A DNA stretch of 64,000 nucleotides from Tillus elongatus (lineage: Eukaryota > Arthropoda > Insecta > Coleoptera > Cleridae). Within the stretch, counting starts at the first letter, position 1, and the number at the start of each line of letters is the position of its first letter. The stretch lies in the NCBI GenBank assembly GCA_964006375.1, contig OZ023269.1, forward strand, positions 1,860,001 to 1,924,000, given 5' to 3'. The position numbers were made by a program, and so were the translations under genes. Below the pieces are notes generated by a model. It did not search any database, had not been told where the DNA came from, and saw nothing but the letters and a program-made list of their open reading frames with translations. Shown here piece after piece: positions 1 to 12,922 of the stretch.

Positions 1-115
1 GAAAGTCTCACCATTGATACCTCTCTAATAGTGAATTTTCTTAATGAAAATTAACTAAAAAGACATACTTGCTATTAAATTTTATAGCAATTCACTACGA
101 TAACGGACTTGCTAC
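1..115 (+). repeat. Family A remnant
   Basis: Contains a TAGTGAATTTTC hairpin motif near position 30 and a decayed copy of the family A right end (CACTACGATAACGG then CTTGCTACGT) near 95-115. The (TA)n array and most of the body are missing. Identified only by resemblance to better copies in this window. Confidence 0.5.
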
Positions 116-473
116 GTTCAGTATTTTTTTTATAAATTAAACTTTATGTACAATTGCTATTTGCTTTATTTGAATATAAGGTATAATACATTATACAGTT
201 AGAAATACTTAACATATTGATATCATTATTAAACGGAATGTTTATTTATATATTCTAAGTTAGAAGGTTACAACTTAATACTTATACAATATAAAATAAC
301 TTTTAACACAAATAGCCTTAAACACAACTGATATTATTATTTCTATTCTGCTTGTATAATGAAAAGTAAATTTTTATGTGACAAAACATAACGAAAATTA
401 GAATATGCAATATTTGATTGACTTAAAGTAACACTCAGAACAATCCAGCAATATTAATAAAAATCATGATAAG
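116..473. other. AT-rich stretch without recognised feature
   Basis: No open frame of note, no repeat shared with the rest of the window that I can see, and no splice or RNA-gene signature. Confidence 0.5.
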
Positions 474-604
474 ACGAAAAGCAAAATAAAATTGTTTTTT
501 TCTGAACGGAAATATATATACGAGTGTGAAAAGCAAAATAAAATTGTTTTTTTTTCTGAACGGAAATATATATGTGAGTGTGTGTGTGTGTGTGTGTGTG
601 TATA
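474..604. repeat. Tandem duplication plus (TG)n microsatellite
   Basis: A unit of roughly 52 bp (containing GCAAAATAAAATTG and CTGAACGGAAATATATAT) occurs twice in a row at about 475-527 and 528-580. It is followed by an uninterrupted (TG)n run at about 576-601. The short open frame across it on the minus strand (His-Thr repeats) is a by-product of the microsatellite. Confidence 0.85.
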
Positions 605-639
605 AACGTGTTTTTATTTGTCTGACTTTTTTTCAAAAA

Positions 640-1431
640 TTTTCTGGCTATGATATGAAGTTTGATGAAAATTTTTAACCCTGTTTATCATGTAACAAAA
701 CAGATGAATGAAAAATTAAGTTATTAAAATGTGAAAGCTTATTATGAAAATTCCAGACATTTTTTGTTAAGGTGAAAGTATATGTAGCAGTCGAAAACTA
801 AATGTCAATTAAGATACACATAGACACACACACACACGCACGCACGATTATAGAAGAAACGAAAATGTTATTTAAACGACGTTATATCATCCTACGCTAT
901 TTAACTTTTTTAGGAGGATTGCTGACAAACGCTGTTTTCAAAGCTATTTATCTAGAACCTCGTATGTTTAATATTAATTCTTGTGGTAAATGAGCTCGAG
1001 TATATGGTTGAAATATAAGTTCGACGTGTCGTGCTTGATGTATCACTTGAAGTGCCCACCTTGGTCTATAACTTATTCTTACGAGTGTCATACGACTCCC
1101 CCTTCTCCGGTACGTCAGCTCTATATTGTAAACTTCTTCTCTTCTACGTTCTGAGCTGTAAGTAAAAAAATTGCTAAAAATGGCAGTAAACATACCAAAA
1201 TATTTACACTACTACTAAACAAAATTACCGCGCCCATTACAAAAAGTCAACCTAGAAAGGTCACTGAGATCAAGAGTTCCCTACTTTTTTTCTACAAACC
1301 AACAATACCAGTTATCAAACCAGGTAGACATATTTTCCAAAAAATGAGTGTATCCTAGCTTCGCTCGCATAAAAAACACACGAGGCCAACGTTCTTCGGG
1401 TACAGAAAGCAGCTTGGCAAGCAAATTTAAG
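640..1431. other. Unassigned stretch
   Basis: Contains short open frames on both strands (for example 802-993 plus and 948-1193 minus) with no motif I recognise. A short (CA)n run lies near 825-840. I see no repeat family from elsewhere in the window here. Confidence 0.4.
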
Positions 1432-1512
1432 AAGTACACTTGGAGAACACCCAAATCACCACAACACATATTTCAGAGACCTACCTAAGGTCTCTGAAAT
1501 ATGTGTTTTTTT
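1432..1512 (-). mobile_element. Penelope-like tail fragment with palindrome
   Basis: The segment ending CACCCAAATCACCACAACAC is the reverse complement of the tail at 2931-2970 and of the Penelope-like tail at 52,710-52,745. It runs directly into a perfect inverted repeat (AACACATATTTCAGAGACC, 7-bp spacer, then its complement; about 1,467-1,511) next to the 3' end of the LINE copy. The function of the palindrome is unknown. Confidence 0.6.
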
Positions 1513-2930
1513 TATTTCAACAACACACCACGAGGGCTTACAGCCTAAATACTATCGTACCGTGGGTGTCGACAAGGAGGAACGAGGCAACTTGTTAATT
1601 CTGGACTTGAAGGTTTGGAGGTTCGGGGGAGAAGGAAAAACATGTGCCGGCAAGGAATTCCACAACTTGGAAGTCCTCGGGACAAAAGAGCGGGCATAAC
1701 AAGATGTTCTATATCTGGTGACCTGGACAGTAATAGGGTGCATTCGCTCTGTTCCCCTGGTATATCTGTTGGGGGCAGCAGGTGGAGGCACTATGGAAGA
1801 AAGCTCCTCTGAGCAGTGCCCATGCAGATATCTATAAAATAGAGAGAGGTCACCAGCGGCACGTCGGTGGGCAAGAGATGGCAGCCTTTGGGTGAGGGTA
1901 GGGTCACCGATGAGACGTATAGCTCTCTTCTGAATGGAGTCAAGGATAGCGAGTGTAGAAGCGGCAGCAGCACCCCAGATGTGGGAGCAGTATTCGAGGT
2001 TTGGTTTTATTTGTGAATTATATAAGGTATATAGATTAGCTGGTGTAAAGTATTTGCGAGCCCGGAAGAGGAAACCTAATTTCTTAGCAGCCGCTTCTGC
2101 AATTGATGTGAAATGTTGGTGCCAATTGAGATTTCGATCCACAGAGATGCCAACAAGTGAAAAGGACCCATTACTTTGAATAACTTGGTTGTTCATTGTG
2201 ATGGGTCTAGGGCTGGTGTATCTCTTATGAGAAAGAACGCAAGACTGTGATTTAGTGGGGTTGAATTGTACAAGATTTCTACTTCCCCAGTCTAATATTT
2301 TTTGAAGATCCACGGAGATAGAACCCTCCATGTGTCTGCGATCCTCATCTAATTGGGCTAAAGATACAGGCTTAGAATATTGTATATTTGAGTGGAGGGT
2401 GCTGTCATCCGCGTAACTGTGAACTGGGTTGGAAGTGCTAGAGAGGAGGTCATTGATGTGGAGAAGAAACAAAGTAGGGGCTAAAGCTGAACCTTGAGGA
2501 ACTCCTGCATTAATTGGATACAGTTTAGAGGAATGGCCATCCAGAACAACAGAAATGCTCCGGTTGGAGAGGAAATTGCTGTCCACGTACAGAGCTTTGG
2601 TGGTAGGCCGGAAGTTTATTAAGCAGCGCTGCGTGCCAGACCTGGCCAAATGCTTTGGATATGTCTAGAGCGACAATCTGGGATTCGCCGTGTAGTTCCA
2701 TAGACTTGTTCCAAGAATGGGTGACAAAGGAAAGGAGGTCGGCAGTTGATCTGCGCTGACGGAATCCATACTGCCTGTCGTGGATTAGACTGTGTTTTTC
2801 AAGAAATTTTAGTAATTTGGTGTTTATATACTTTTCCATCACTTTAGAGATGACTGAAAGGAGAGAAATGGGTATGTAGTTGCTAGGAAGTGCTTTCGAT
2901 CCTTTCTTGGGGACGGGTTGTACTCGAGCA
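1513..2930 (-). mobile_element. 5'-truncated non-LTR retrotransposon (LINE), copy 1
   Basis: One of three copies of a single LINE family in the window (others at about 32,367-33,915 minus and 63,051-63,985 plus). All three share the 3' terminus GGTGTGTTGTTGAAAT followed by an A-rich tail. This copy lacks the endonuclease and the start of the RT and is cut off where Penelope-like tail sequence begins. The C-terminal domain and missing RNase H suggest the broad CR1/L2/Jockey group. I cannot place the clade by eye. Confidence 0.88.
1552..2930 (-). pseudogene. LINE reverse transcriptase, truncated and frameshifted
   Basis: The reverse transcriptase would copy the LINE RNA at its target site. The larger open frame (1552-2649, 365 codons) holds the RT palm motif GVPQGSALAP at about residues 49-58 and the catalytic YADD box at 79-82. 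It ends in a C-terminal domain with FVPRTSKLWNSLP that is typical of CR1/Jockey-type elements. The upstream RT fingers (SNYIPISLLSV, QYGFRQRRSTADLL, LDISKAFGQVW) lie in a second frame at about 2525-2930, so at least one frameshift separates them. The usual Asp of the AFD motif is Gly here, whereas copy 2 keeps AFDQVW. No endonuclease is present. This is a dead copy; homology is certain, the clade is not. Confidence 0.88.
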
Positions 2931-3010
2931 GTGTGTGGTGTTGTGGTGATTTGGGTGTTCTCCAAGTGTACTTATTAGTGCTCATCACAGGTTCCAGTTT
3001 TCACATAGCA
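2931..3010 (+). mobile_element. Penelope-like element tail fragment
   Basis: Shares GTTGTGGTGATTTGGGTGTT and CCAAGTGTACTTATT with the Penelope-like tail at 52,710-52,745, and TGCTCATCACAGGTTCC with the minus-strand tail near 40,025. It lies in inverted orientation to the fragment at 1,432-1,475, so the LINE copy sits between facing tails. Confidence 0.6.
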
Positions 3011-3810
3011 AATTTAAGATATTTAAAAACGAAAAACTCTTAGCTTGAAACACCTTGCTTCAACAGTCACTATAGGTCCTGGATTAGATGTCGCCCCCAC
3101 CGACAACCGCACGGCGCTGCTCGGTAAATGCCGATAGGACTTAAGTGAGGGTAGCGAGCCAGTGATGTAATTCAATGCCCGTCGTGGTATTAGCCAGGGG
3201 AGTAGTTGTTTTCGCTCGATAGCTTTCTTCCCACAGCTTCCTTCTTGTTGTACTATGTGTACTGTGGAAGCCTAGAACCGTCACAATACCCAGAGATGGC
3301 GCATTGCGCTATTCGCCACTGCATACAGCGTTTCACTTGAAATAGTGACACCTCAATAACTTTTTTGATTTAAGCGAATTTTCAAAAACTTTTATTCTGT
3401 ATGTGAAACTTGTTCAGCTCGTTTGAATGGTTAAACAACATAACCTTACAGGGTACCCAGCAAAAATCAAAAATTTAATTCCCTGACATTTTCAGGCACC
3501 TCGAGACACATCTTTGAATACACTTTTTAACAACAAAATAAAAGTTCTGAACAACAATTTTTTAAGACACATCAATTATCAAAAACACTGTATGCTTAAT
3601 TCTGTTAAACTAATACAGAAAAGTGATAACCTTCATCGTCTTAAATGACTGGGTTTACGCGTTTTTGCAGTAATTACTTAACGAAGTTTCACTAATTTTA
3701 AGCTAAATGAGCCATCAGAACCACGTTGTAACTACTGCTCAAGCATTTTTACTCAATAAAATAAAGTGAGAACAAAATATAATTCACATGTTAAATGTTT
3801 ACTATAAAAA
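3011..3810. other. Unassigned stretch, GC-richer near 3,080-3,320
   Basis: The part around 3,080-3,320 has a more balanced base composition than its surroundings and could be an unrecognised repeat or host sequence. No open frame over 60 codons, no tRNA-like boxes and no match to other parts of the window were found. Confidence 0.35.
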
Positions 3811-4600
<790 letters not shown>

Positions 4601-4806
4601 ATTTGCTATTAAAAACAAAGAAAATTGACTAAAAATCACTATACGAGTTTATTAGGAGTGTGACAAATCGTCAGTACTCCAGACAGATCTCATATTGCTA
4701 ATAAATCATGGAAATCTTGCGAGAATAAAATTGAGTCAGTAATTATCTTGAACATTTGTGTGGGTAATCTTTTTTGATATCAACCAAACTTGGGTTTTGG
4801 GGTGAT

Positions 4807-5257
<451 letters not shown>

Positions 5258-6261
5258 GGCTTTTTTTTAAGAAAACAGGCATCAAATTTGGCTACTAGTA
5301 TAACCTATTTAGTAGAAATAATGTGCCAGGTTTTATCAAAATTACTTTATTGTTTGAAAATGTACAAAAAGTTCCGAAAGTAAACTTGAAGTGTTCCCAA
5401 AAAAAAAAACTGATTTCTAGGTCAACCTTATAGGTTAATAGCAAATTCGCACTTGCTGCGTCCCGAATTTCTTTTCTTACATACATGCATTATATTTCGA
5501 TGGAAAATGCAAAAATGCAACAACAAATGCAGCGTTCGATTAAAAAAAAAAGAAAATTTGTATCACCAACGCCTTATGGCCCACCCTGTATTGTAAAAAT
5601 ATTTTTTTGAAGATGTAGCTCAAGACACCCGATAATTAATGTATACATTTTTTTCGTATCTTATATAATAACGGATATATTGAGCTTTATTGATTTTTTA
5701 CGAAAATTCGACAAAAATTATGTACCATTAAACGATAAACTCTATAGCTAAGGCTACTGCCAAATCATCAGAGAAAGGGTAGGGTCTATTTGAAATGAAT
5801 TTTCTGCGAATATTTTAGTAAAATGAAGGGCAAAGACGGTTGAAGCTAAGACTTCAGGCTTTGTAAGACATTCTTCTTGAGACATTTTCTTTCTAAAGCT
5901 CGTATTAGTTCCAGGTTCTTTACCTAAATGTTGCCAATTTTGACATTTTAGATCGCGACTTTGACGTTTCGAGCAAACCCCCAATTTATTTTTCTTTAAA
6001 AGCCTATAACTTTTTTGTCTTTTAACCTTAGGTAGGTAATTTACCTATAATGATATAAACCCGCATACCAAATTTGGTTGCCCTTACTTTGTTATTTCCG
6101 GAGATATACATTTTTTTCGAAAGAAAACACAAAATTTTCCGGGAAAACCTGGACCGATGTTCCTGGCTAACTTATCCAAGCCACTTACGAAAGGAAGGTA
6201 TTCCCTAAATTTAATCAAAATCGGTCCATTATTTTTTTTGAGTTATCGGTGTGATACATAC

Positions 6262-6498
<237 letters not shown>

Positions 6499-6662
6499 AT
6501 ATAAAAATTGAAACTGACCACGGATATGTGTTCTAGGGGGCCTAATTAGCGCTCATTTGAGGAAATTTTTTCAAAATTCAAAAGTCCGAATCTTCTCATT
6601 AGTGAATTTTTATCAAGAAAATTCACTAAAAAACAACAGCTTAGGCGGATATCTAAAAGCTG

Positions 6663-6799
6663 CCTTTTTGGTGAATTTTTATTTTTTTTAATTTCACTAA
6701 TAGAGAGGTATCAATAGCGAGACTGCAAAATTTTTTTCAAATGAGCGCGAACTAGAACCCATATCCGGGGTCAGTTTCAGTTTATATATACATATATAC

Positions 6800-6876
<77 letters not shown>

Positions 6877-7206
6877 CATGTTTGTATGTATCCACACGAT
6901 AACTCAAAAAGTTATTAACCGATTTTGATGAAACTCGACAAGAATCTTTTTTTTATATTAATAGCTTGGATGAGTTCGTTGGCCAGGGAAATCGGACAAG
7001 GTCTCCGGGAAAATTCTGAGGTTTCTTTCGAAAAAATTTTATCTCCAAAAATTACAAAGCTATTTTGATGAAATTTGGTGAATATGTTGCGTTGTGAAAG
7101 GCCTTACTAGATGTCAAAATTCAACTTTCTAGGTTCATATAAAATCGAGTTTATAAAATGTGAATCATTTAATGAAAATTCGCTACCATAACACACTTGC
7201 TGCGTC
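6663..7206 (+). repeat. Family A copy 4
   Basis: Left block with CGCGAACTAGAACCCATATCC (diverged at its start), an interrupted TA/CATA array, the right block starting CACACGATAACTC, and the terminal CCATAACACACTTGCTGCGTC. A complete short-form copy of about 540 bp. Confidence 0.75.
6782..6895. repeat. Imperfect (TA)n/(CATA)n microsatellite
   Basis: A pure TA core at about 6,805-6,867 is bordered by CATATA and TGTATG interruptions, inside family A copy 4. Confidence 0.93.
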
Positions 7207-7345
7207 CCCAACTTTTTCACATTTTGCAGCCATACTTTAAACCCTGTCTACCCTGCATTCGCCCCAGGTCTCGTCACTTTCTCTTGGGGTTGTTTCGAAA
7301 AAAATGTGTACCGGAGTAAGATCTAAGAAATGGATACTCATAGGT
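7207..7345. repeat. Fold-back family fragment
   Basis: ACTTTAAACCCTGTCTACCC followed by a CGCCCCAGGTC-like stretch and an AAGAAAATG-like stretch is one arm of the GC-richer fold-back family seen complete at 58.3-59.0 kb and 60.2-61.4 kb. Confidence 0.6.
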
Positions 7346-7366
7346 AACTGCAGGGAAATGGGTATA

Positions 7367-7600
7367 CCGGGAAAGGAGCATGTAACATACCAAGCGAAAA
7401 AATAGAGAACATTGTGGACAAAAAATCATTTGTAACTTATCACACCAAGCCAGGGATGAAGTTTAAATGTAAATAACTCAACAGAGACAACAAAGCAAAA
7501 GGTAAAAATAGTGTTAACATGCATGTAGGATGTAAAACTTTATCTATTAGCAGTCGATTTACCTAAAAAAACTACAAATTCACCAAGGTCAGAGTTGAAA
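7367..7600 (+). repeat. Dispersed repeat D, copy 1
   Basis: Shares GGAGCATGTAACATACCAAG, AAAAATAGAGAA and GCAGTCGATTTACCT-like segments with 8,863-9,110 and 61,362-61,525. All copies lie in the same orientation and next to fold-back family fragments, so D may be an internal part of that family. Confidence 0.65.
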
Positions 7601-8862
7601 TATTGGTTAGGAAAAGATGGAAATTAGATTTGGGTACCTCCGTCAAAATCTAAAGTCGATTACTTTTGGTACATACGTGACAAACAGATTTGCAGAAAAA
7701 TTATCCAAATTATGTCACACAACAAATCCATGTACAAATGTCGAGACTTTATATGGATACATCATATTATTAAGTGGTTATTAAGTATAAAGTAAAAAGT
7801 ACAAAGATAAAACGCATTCTAGAAAGAGGTTAGGTGCACGTGGCCGTTTTAAAACTATTTTATTAACACAAATATAAATTTACCTGTGAGGATGTTGCTC
7901 CATGTTTGCTTCAAGATAAATCTGGAAAAACGGCTAGTTTAGGGTTTTTTGACTTTGGAGCCAAAATCTACTTAATCGCAAAAACAAGTAGAATTTTTCT
8001 ACAAACGGATTTTTCAAGAACCAGTGGCAGCGCCTTCTATAGTCGATTGTCAATTAGTTTAAACGCACAAACGTCTTACATTTATGACATTTATTCTGGA
8101 CAGAAATCATGTACACCAACACTACGGCCTAGAATTTATTAGTATTTTAATAAAAAGCTATTCTGTGGTAACAAAAATTTAATATTTTTTGTTGCTTTAA
8201 AAAATTGAGTTATATATTTATAATTCTGCATTTGAATTGCCTGCTTGTCAACGAAACATTTCGTTTAGTACTAAATACGAGACACTAAAACCTTTGAGGA
8301 TAACGTTACATAAATTACCTACGAACACATATCGCAAGCAAGACAGAAAGTGTTTATATTATAGCAGTAGCAGATAAACTACTCATAAGCAAACAAAACG
8401 TGATTTAAATCTGCTTACTTCACGTTAACTTGGACCGGGAACCCCAGACATATTAAATATCAAATTAAATATTCCCTAGGAGTAAATACATTTAAGTTCC
8501 CTTTCACAATTTGATGATTCTGCTGTTGTTATAATGACTAAACATATACCTGCATGTAGTTATTAGTGCTGTCACTACAACCCTAATTTAGCCTAAATAT
8601 TTAAAACACTTTCTTCTTAACGACTGTCGCTTTTTTTTCTGATAAATGACCAAAGGATTAGGAAATAGTCTATTTTATGATTAAAAACAATGATAATTAA
8701 AAGCTTTTTCTACCAGATAATGTATTTATTTTTAACATTCATCCCTTTTCAATCACGTCAAACCCAGACGTGTTGACGTTTAGAAATAATAGTTTATTTT
8801 AGATTGGCAAAAAATCAAAATTTGATAAAAAAATGTTTACAATGTAATTATTGTTATGCTGT
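7601..8862. other. Unassigned stretch
   Basis: One 78-codon open frame (7,906-8,142, plus) has no recognised motif. The rest is AT-rich with no repeat family seen elsewhere in the window. Confidence 0.4.
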
Positions 8863-9110
8863 AGTGGAAGGAAGAGGTGTGCCGGGAAAGGAGCTTGTAA
8901 CATAGTAGGCGAAAAAAATAGAGAAATTGTGAAAAAAACTCATTTTTAACTTACCGCACCAGGCCAGCAAAGAAGGTTAACTGTAAATAATTCAACCAAA
9001 ACAAGGAATCAAAAGGTAAAAATAGTGTCGAGGTGCATGTAAGACGCCAAACTTTATCTATCATCAGTCGTTTTATCTAAGACTGTCAGTGGACTAAGCT
9101 GCACATTCAG
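8863..9110 (+). repeat. Dispersed repeat D, copy 2
   Basis: Homologous to 7,367-7,600: GGGAAAGGAGCTTGTAACAT, AGGTAAAAATAGTGTCGAGG and ACTTTATCTATCATCAGTCG mark the match. Confidence 0.65.
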
Positions 9111-9144
9111 CGACTAACTAATTCACTTTTGATGAAATTTGTAT

Positions 9145-9515
9145 GAAAATTCACTACCACGATGCACGTTCTGTGTTGGCACTTTTTAAATGACGCAGCC
9201 AGACCTTAAACCCTGTCTATCCCGCATTCGCCGCAAGTCCCGGAACTTTCTTGGGGGTTTGTTCCGAAGAAAATGTTCATGTGGTTTATCCATTGGGGGT
9301 GGTAGTAGGCATGCAGGAGGGGACGGAAAAAACCTCACGACGAAGTAGCGGACCCACCACACCCCCCACCCGACCCAGTCAAAAGAAATCATATTATATT
9401 TCTTATTTTTTTGGCCGGGTCAACATAATTTTTTAACCGTTATTAACTCAAGAAGTCCATTTATAAGAAAGATAACAGTTTTAATTTGGCTACCATAACG
9501 CACGTGCTGCGTAAA
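9145..9515 (+). repeat. Family A solo ends around a fold-back fragment
   Basis: Decayed family A right ends occur at about 9,145-9,180 (GAAAATTCACTACCACGATG) and 9,490-9,512 (CCATAACGCACGTGCTGCGT). Between them, 9,180-9,440 carries a fold-back family arm (CTTAAACCCTGTCTATCCCG) and a CACGACGAAGTAGCGG motif that resembles the loop of the copy at 58.6 kb. Confidence 0.55.
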
Positions 9516-10110
9516 TATATTTTTTAAAATCTTCGACTTGAAAGTGCATGCATAAATATGTGTAAAAATATATAGTTTTAAGTAAATAGTGTTTACTATT
9601 TTAACACCACAAGAAACGCTTGCATAAACACGAGCCGTCTTGGAAAAAGAAAACCTTATTTATTATAGGTATTGCTTGTTACGTCATTTAACAAACAAGA
9701 GTTGTCACAGAGAAACAAAACCTTGTTTTCTATATCTCTTGTTACGTCATTTAACGAAATAGCTCAGTCGATAGATAACACTTGTCATAAAAATATAAAA
9801 TCTTCTGTATGATGTATGCAGGGCTAGCTATTTACAAAAAAAATTAAATAGATAGATTTTTTAAGTAGATAATTAAACTGTGTCCAAACACTGAGCGATA
9901 TATTCCGAGTTTATTATAATTATTAAACGAAACAGTGATAGGTAAGTTACCCGTCGATAATAATGCAACCTGTTTTTTGGGCGGGGTGTACGGTGGATAA
10001 AATGGTTTTTTAAACGACAAACTTCTAAGAGGTTGTTGAGAGTTTTGTTTTGGGCATAATCTTGAAATTAGAGTTAAATATTAATTTCCTAATCTGAAAA
10101 TCCGAAATTT
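9516..10110. other. AT-rich stretch with a possible leader exon
   Basis: No repeat recognised. A strong splice-donor-like sequence (GATAG|GTAAGT, cut at 9,942) and an acceptor-like AATTTTAAG ending at about 10,110 would fit a non-coding first exon of the candidate gene that follows. This is conjecture. Confidence 0.25.
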
Positions 10111-10118
10111 TAAGGAAC

Positions 10119-10236
10119 ATGGGCAATGTACAGAATATACAGATTAGGGAAAATAGGGAGAATCTAGAAGATATGGATTGTGTTGAAGACTGTTCATACT
10201 TCTGTGCACGAACCGTCTACTTTTTCAGGAAGATAG
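10119..10236 (+). CDS. Candidate coding exon 1 of a small spliced gene
   Basis: An ATG at 10,119 opens a frame starting MGNVQNIQIRENREN. It ends at a strong donor-like GATAG|GTGAGT (cut after 10,236), leaving the frame in phase 1. The segment is outside every repeat family I can define. A second exon at about 10,429-10,500 and a last exon at 18,172-18,332 would continue the frame in the same phase, giving about 116 residues. The N-terminal Met-Gly is compatible with myristoylation, and the peptide has several Cys (VEDCSYFCAR). I do not recognise the protein. Evidence is only splice-like signals plus phase agreement, so this may be chance. Confidence 0.25.
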
Positions 10237-10428
10237 GTGAGTTGAAATCACTTCAAATATATCAAATACATAAAATACATATCGGTTTTTGGTCACTTGT
10301 GTTCAACAAAAAATAGGTAATTGCGTACAGAACCAAAATATTACGTTTTCATTAAATAGAAATAAATATAAACATGCTCATCACAGTGTATTTTGTAGTA
10401 TATTTATAATCTTCACTTAGGATCGTAG

Positions 10429-10500
10429 GATATAGATCCATGTTTGGACAATGGGTTACCAACAAATCTTGGAGCAGAATTAGAATACCTAATATGTTTG
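10429..10500 (+). CDS. Candidate coding exon 2 of the same gene
   Basis: A 72-nt segment between an acceptor-like GATCGTAG and a donor-like TTTG|GTAATG is open when entered in phase 1 (peptide containing SMFGQWVTNKSW) and leaves in phase 1. The better pyrimidine-supported acceptor, CTTCACTTAG, is 8 nt upstream, and using it would bring a stop at once. That weakens the call. Confidence 0.18.
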
Positions 10501-11106
10501 GTAATGATTTTTTGCTTAGTATTGAGTAATATACAACTAAAGTATAGAATGAGATGTTTTAGTACAAACTAATTTCTTTAAATATTTGGTTTGGGAAGCG
10601 AGAATTGAAACATCCCAGATTATGTTATGGAGAATATATCAGCTGATAGACTCTTAGAAGTGGATTCGCGGCAATTTCAAAATGAAGTTTGAGTTACGCT
10701 ATCTCAAACGTATTGTAATCGACAAGACAAATTCAATAATCAGCTGTTTTTTCTTTCTGTGCCTTTAGTTTGGAGAATTTTTTAAAGATGGTTTGTTTGT
10801 TAGTGTAATATAAACATAATGTGTTATTATTTACAATACTTGGCTTTATCTGCTTGTTAATGCATATGACGACATTCTGCAAAGAAACTGTAGCCACAAG
10901 AGGATACACAGCAGAAATTGATCAGAATTTGTTTAGCCAATTATTGCCCCCAAGTACTGATGTTTCGAACAGTTAAGGATGAATCCCTTCTTGAAATTTA
11001 ATGGCACTTATACCATGAAAACAACTGTTTTAATGGCAAAGTTATTTGGTTATTAAACTGTAGGTAAATTGTTTTAAATGACAGACATCTACAATGAAAA
11101 AAAAAA
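10501..11106. other. Unassigned AT-rich stretch
   Basis: No open frame of note and no repeat shared with the window. It would be intronic if the candidate gene is real. Confidence 0.4.
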
Positions 11107-12231
11107 CTCTGGACGCAGCAAGTGCGTTATGGTAGTGAATTTTCATAAAAATGTTTTTATTGCAAATATGTGTGTTTTCTTTTTAAGAAAGCAGGCATCA
11201 ATTTTTGTTACCAGTATAACCTATATAGTAAAAACAATGTGTCATGTTTCATAAAAATAACTTTATTGTGTGAAAATGTACAAAAATTTCCAAAAGTAAA
11301 CTTAAAGTGTTCCCGGAAAAACTCGTTTCTTGGTCAACCTTATAGGTTAATAGCAAATTGGGCTATTCAAATATGAAATATTTGATCAAAATTCGCCAGC
11401 ATAACGCACTTGCTGCATCCAGAATTTCTTTTCTTACAAACATGCATTATATTTCGATGGAAAATGCAAAAATGCAATAACATAAGGCATGATTGATTAA
11501 AAAAAAAGAAAATTTGTATCACCAACGACTTATGGGCCAGCCTGTGATTGTAGAAATATTTTTTTAGATGTAGCTCATGACACCCTATAATTAATATATA
11601 CAATTTTTTGTCATATCTTGTATAATAACGGATATATTGAGCTTTATTGATTTTTTACGAAAATTCGACAAAAATTATATATCATTGAACGATAAACTCT
11701 ATAGCTAAAGCTACTGCCAAGCATCAGAGAAAGGGTCTATTTGAAATGAATTTTCTGGAAAGATTTTAGAAAAATGAAGGACAATAACGGTTGAAACTAA
11801 GACTTCAGGGTTTGTAAAACATCCTTCTTAACACATTTTATTTCCATAGCCTGTATTATATTCGAGTTATTTGCCTAAATTTTGCCGATTTTGACGTTTT
11901 AAATCGCAACTTTGACATTTTGAGGAAAACCCCAGTTTATTTTTCTCTAAATGCCTATAACTCTTTTGTCTTTTGACATACATAGCTAAATTTTGGTAGG
12001 TAACTTACCTATAGGAATATACACCCGTGTACCAAATTTGGTTGTCCTTACTTTGTTAACTCCGGAGATATAATTTTTTTCGAAAGGAAACACAAAATTT
12101 TCCGGGAAAACCTGGGCAGACTTTCCTGGCTAACGAACTTATCCAAGCCATTTGCAAAAGGATTTTATTCACAAAATTTAATCAAAATCGGTCCATTATT
12201 TTTTGACTTATCGGTGTGATACATATACATA

Positions 12232-12247
12232 TACACACACACACACA

Positions 12248-12341
<94 letters not shown>
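12232..12341. repeat. (CA)n then (TA)n microsatellite
   Basis: A short CA run (about 12,232-12,248) leads into alternating TA up to the mariner boundary. Confidence 0.95.
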
Positions 12342-12346
<5 letters not shown>

Positions 12347-12682
12347 TGGAACAGCCAAATGGAATAAATTCGATAACGGATAAATGAGGGCGTGTTGGGA
12401 AAAACGCTTGGACACGTCGATTTGTATTTTTAACTGCGCATCTTTTTCAAGAAAAAAAAATTATATAGGGTGCGTCATGTGACAGTGGCCAATACCAACT
12501 TTCTTATTTTAAATACAAGCCCCTGTATATTATTAATTTTTTGGATTCTTCAGAAAATTCTAGACATAATTCATGTACAATGTCCTATACCTATCTTCAA
12601 CTGTTTCGGAAATATTAAGTATTTTCAGATTTATTACAAAAATTAACATTAAAAATAGAAAATTATTTTATTTCACAAATTC
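12342..12682. repeat. Left terminal inverted repeat of the mariner
   Basis: Matches the reverse complement of 14,068-14,408 along its whole 341 bp and stops at the same base on both sides (CACAAATTC). Confidence 0.97.
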
Positions 12683-12811
12683 GCTACATTGCATTCAATA
12701 CTTATTTCCCATTCAGCTCTTGATAATGAGAAAGTAAACAAAAACCATTCCTGCGTTTCTTTTTACTGATATGAAATGAAACAAAAACAAAAACAGTTTT
12801 CTTTCTCTTCG

Positions 12812-12817
12812 TATAAA
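12812..12817 (+). promoter_or_regulatory. Candidate TATA box of the transposase gene
   Basis: TATAAA lies about 105 bp upstream of the transposase ATG, inside the element and outside the inverted repeat. Position and sequence suit a core promoter; there is no other support. Confidence 0.35.
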
Positions 12818-12922
12818 ACTCGTAGCCTTAGCAACTTGTTGTCTGCCTGCATGACAGTAGTGATTAGTGTCAGTGCTATTGTCGTTTGAATTTCGTTAAC
12901 TGTACGTAATAATATCAGAAAA

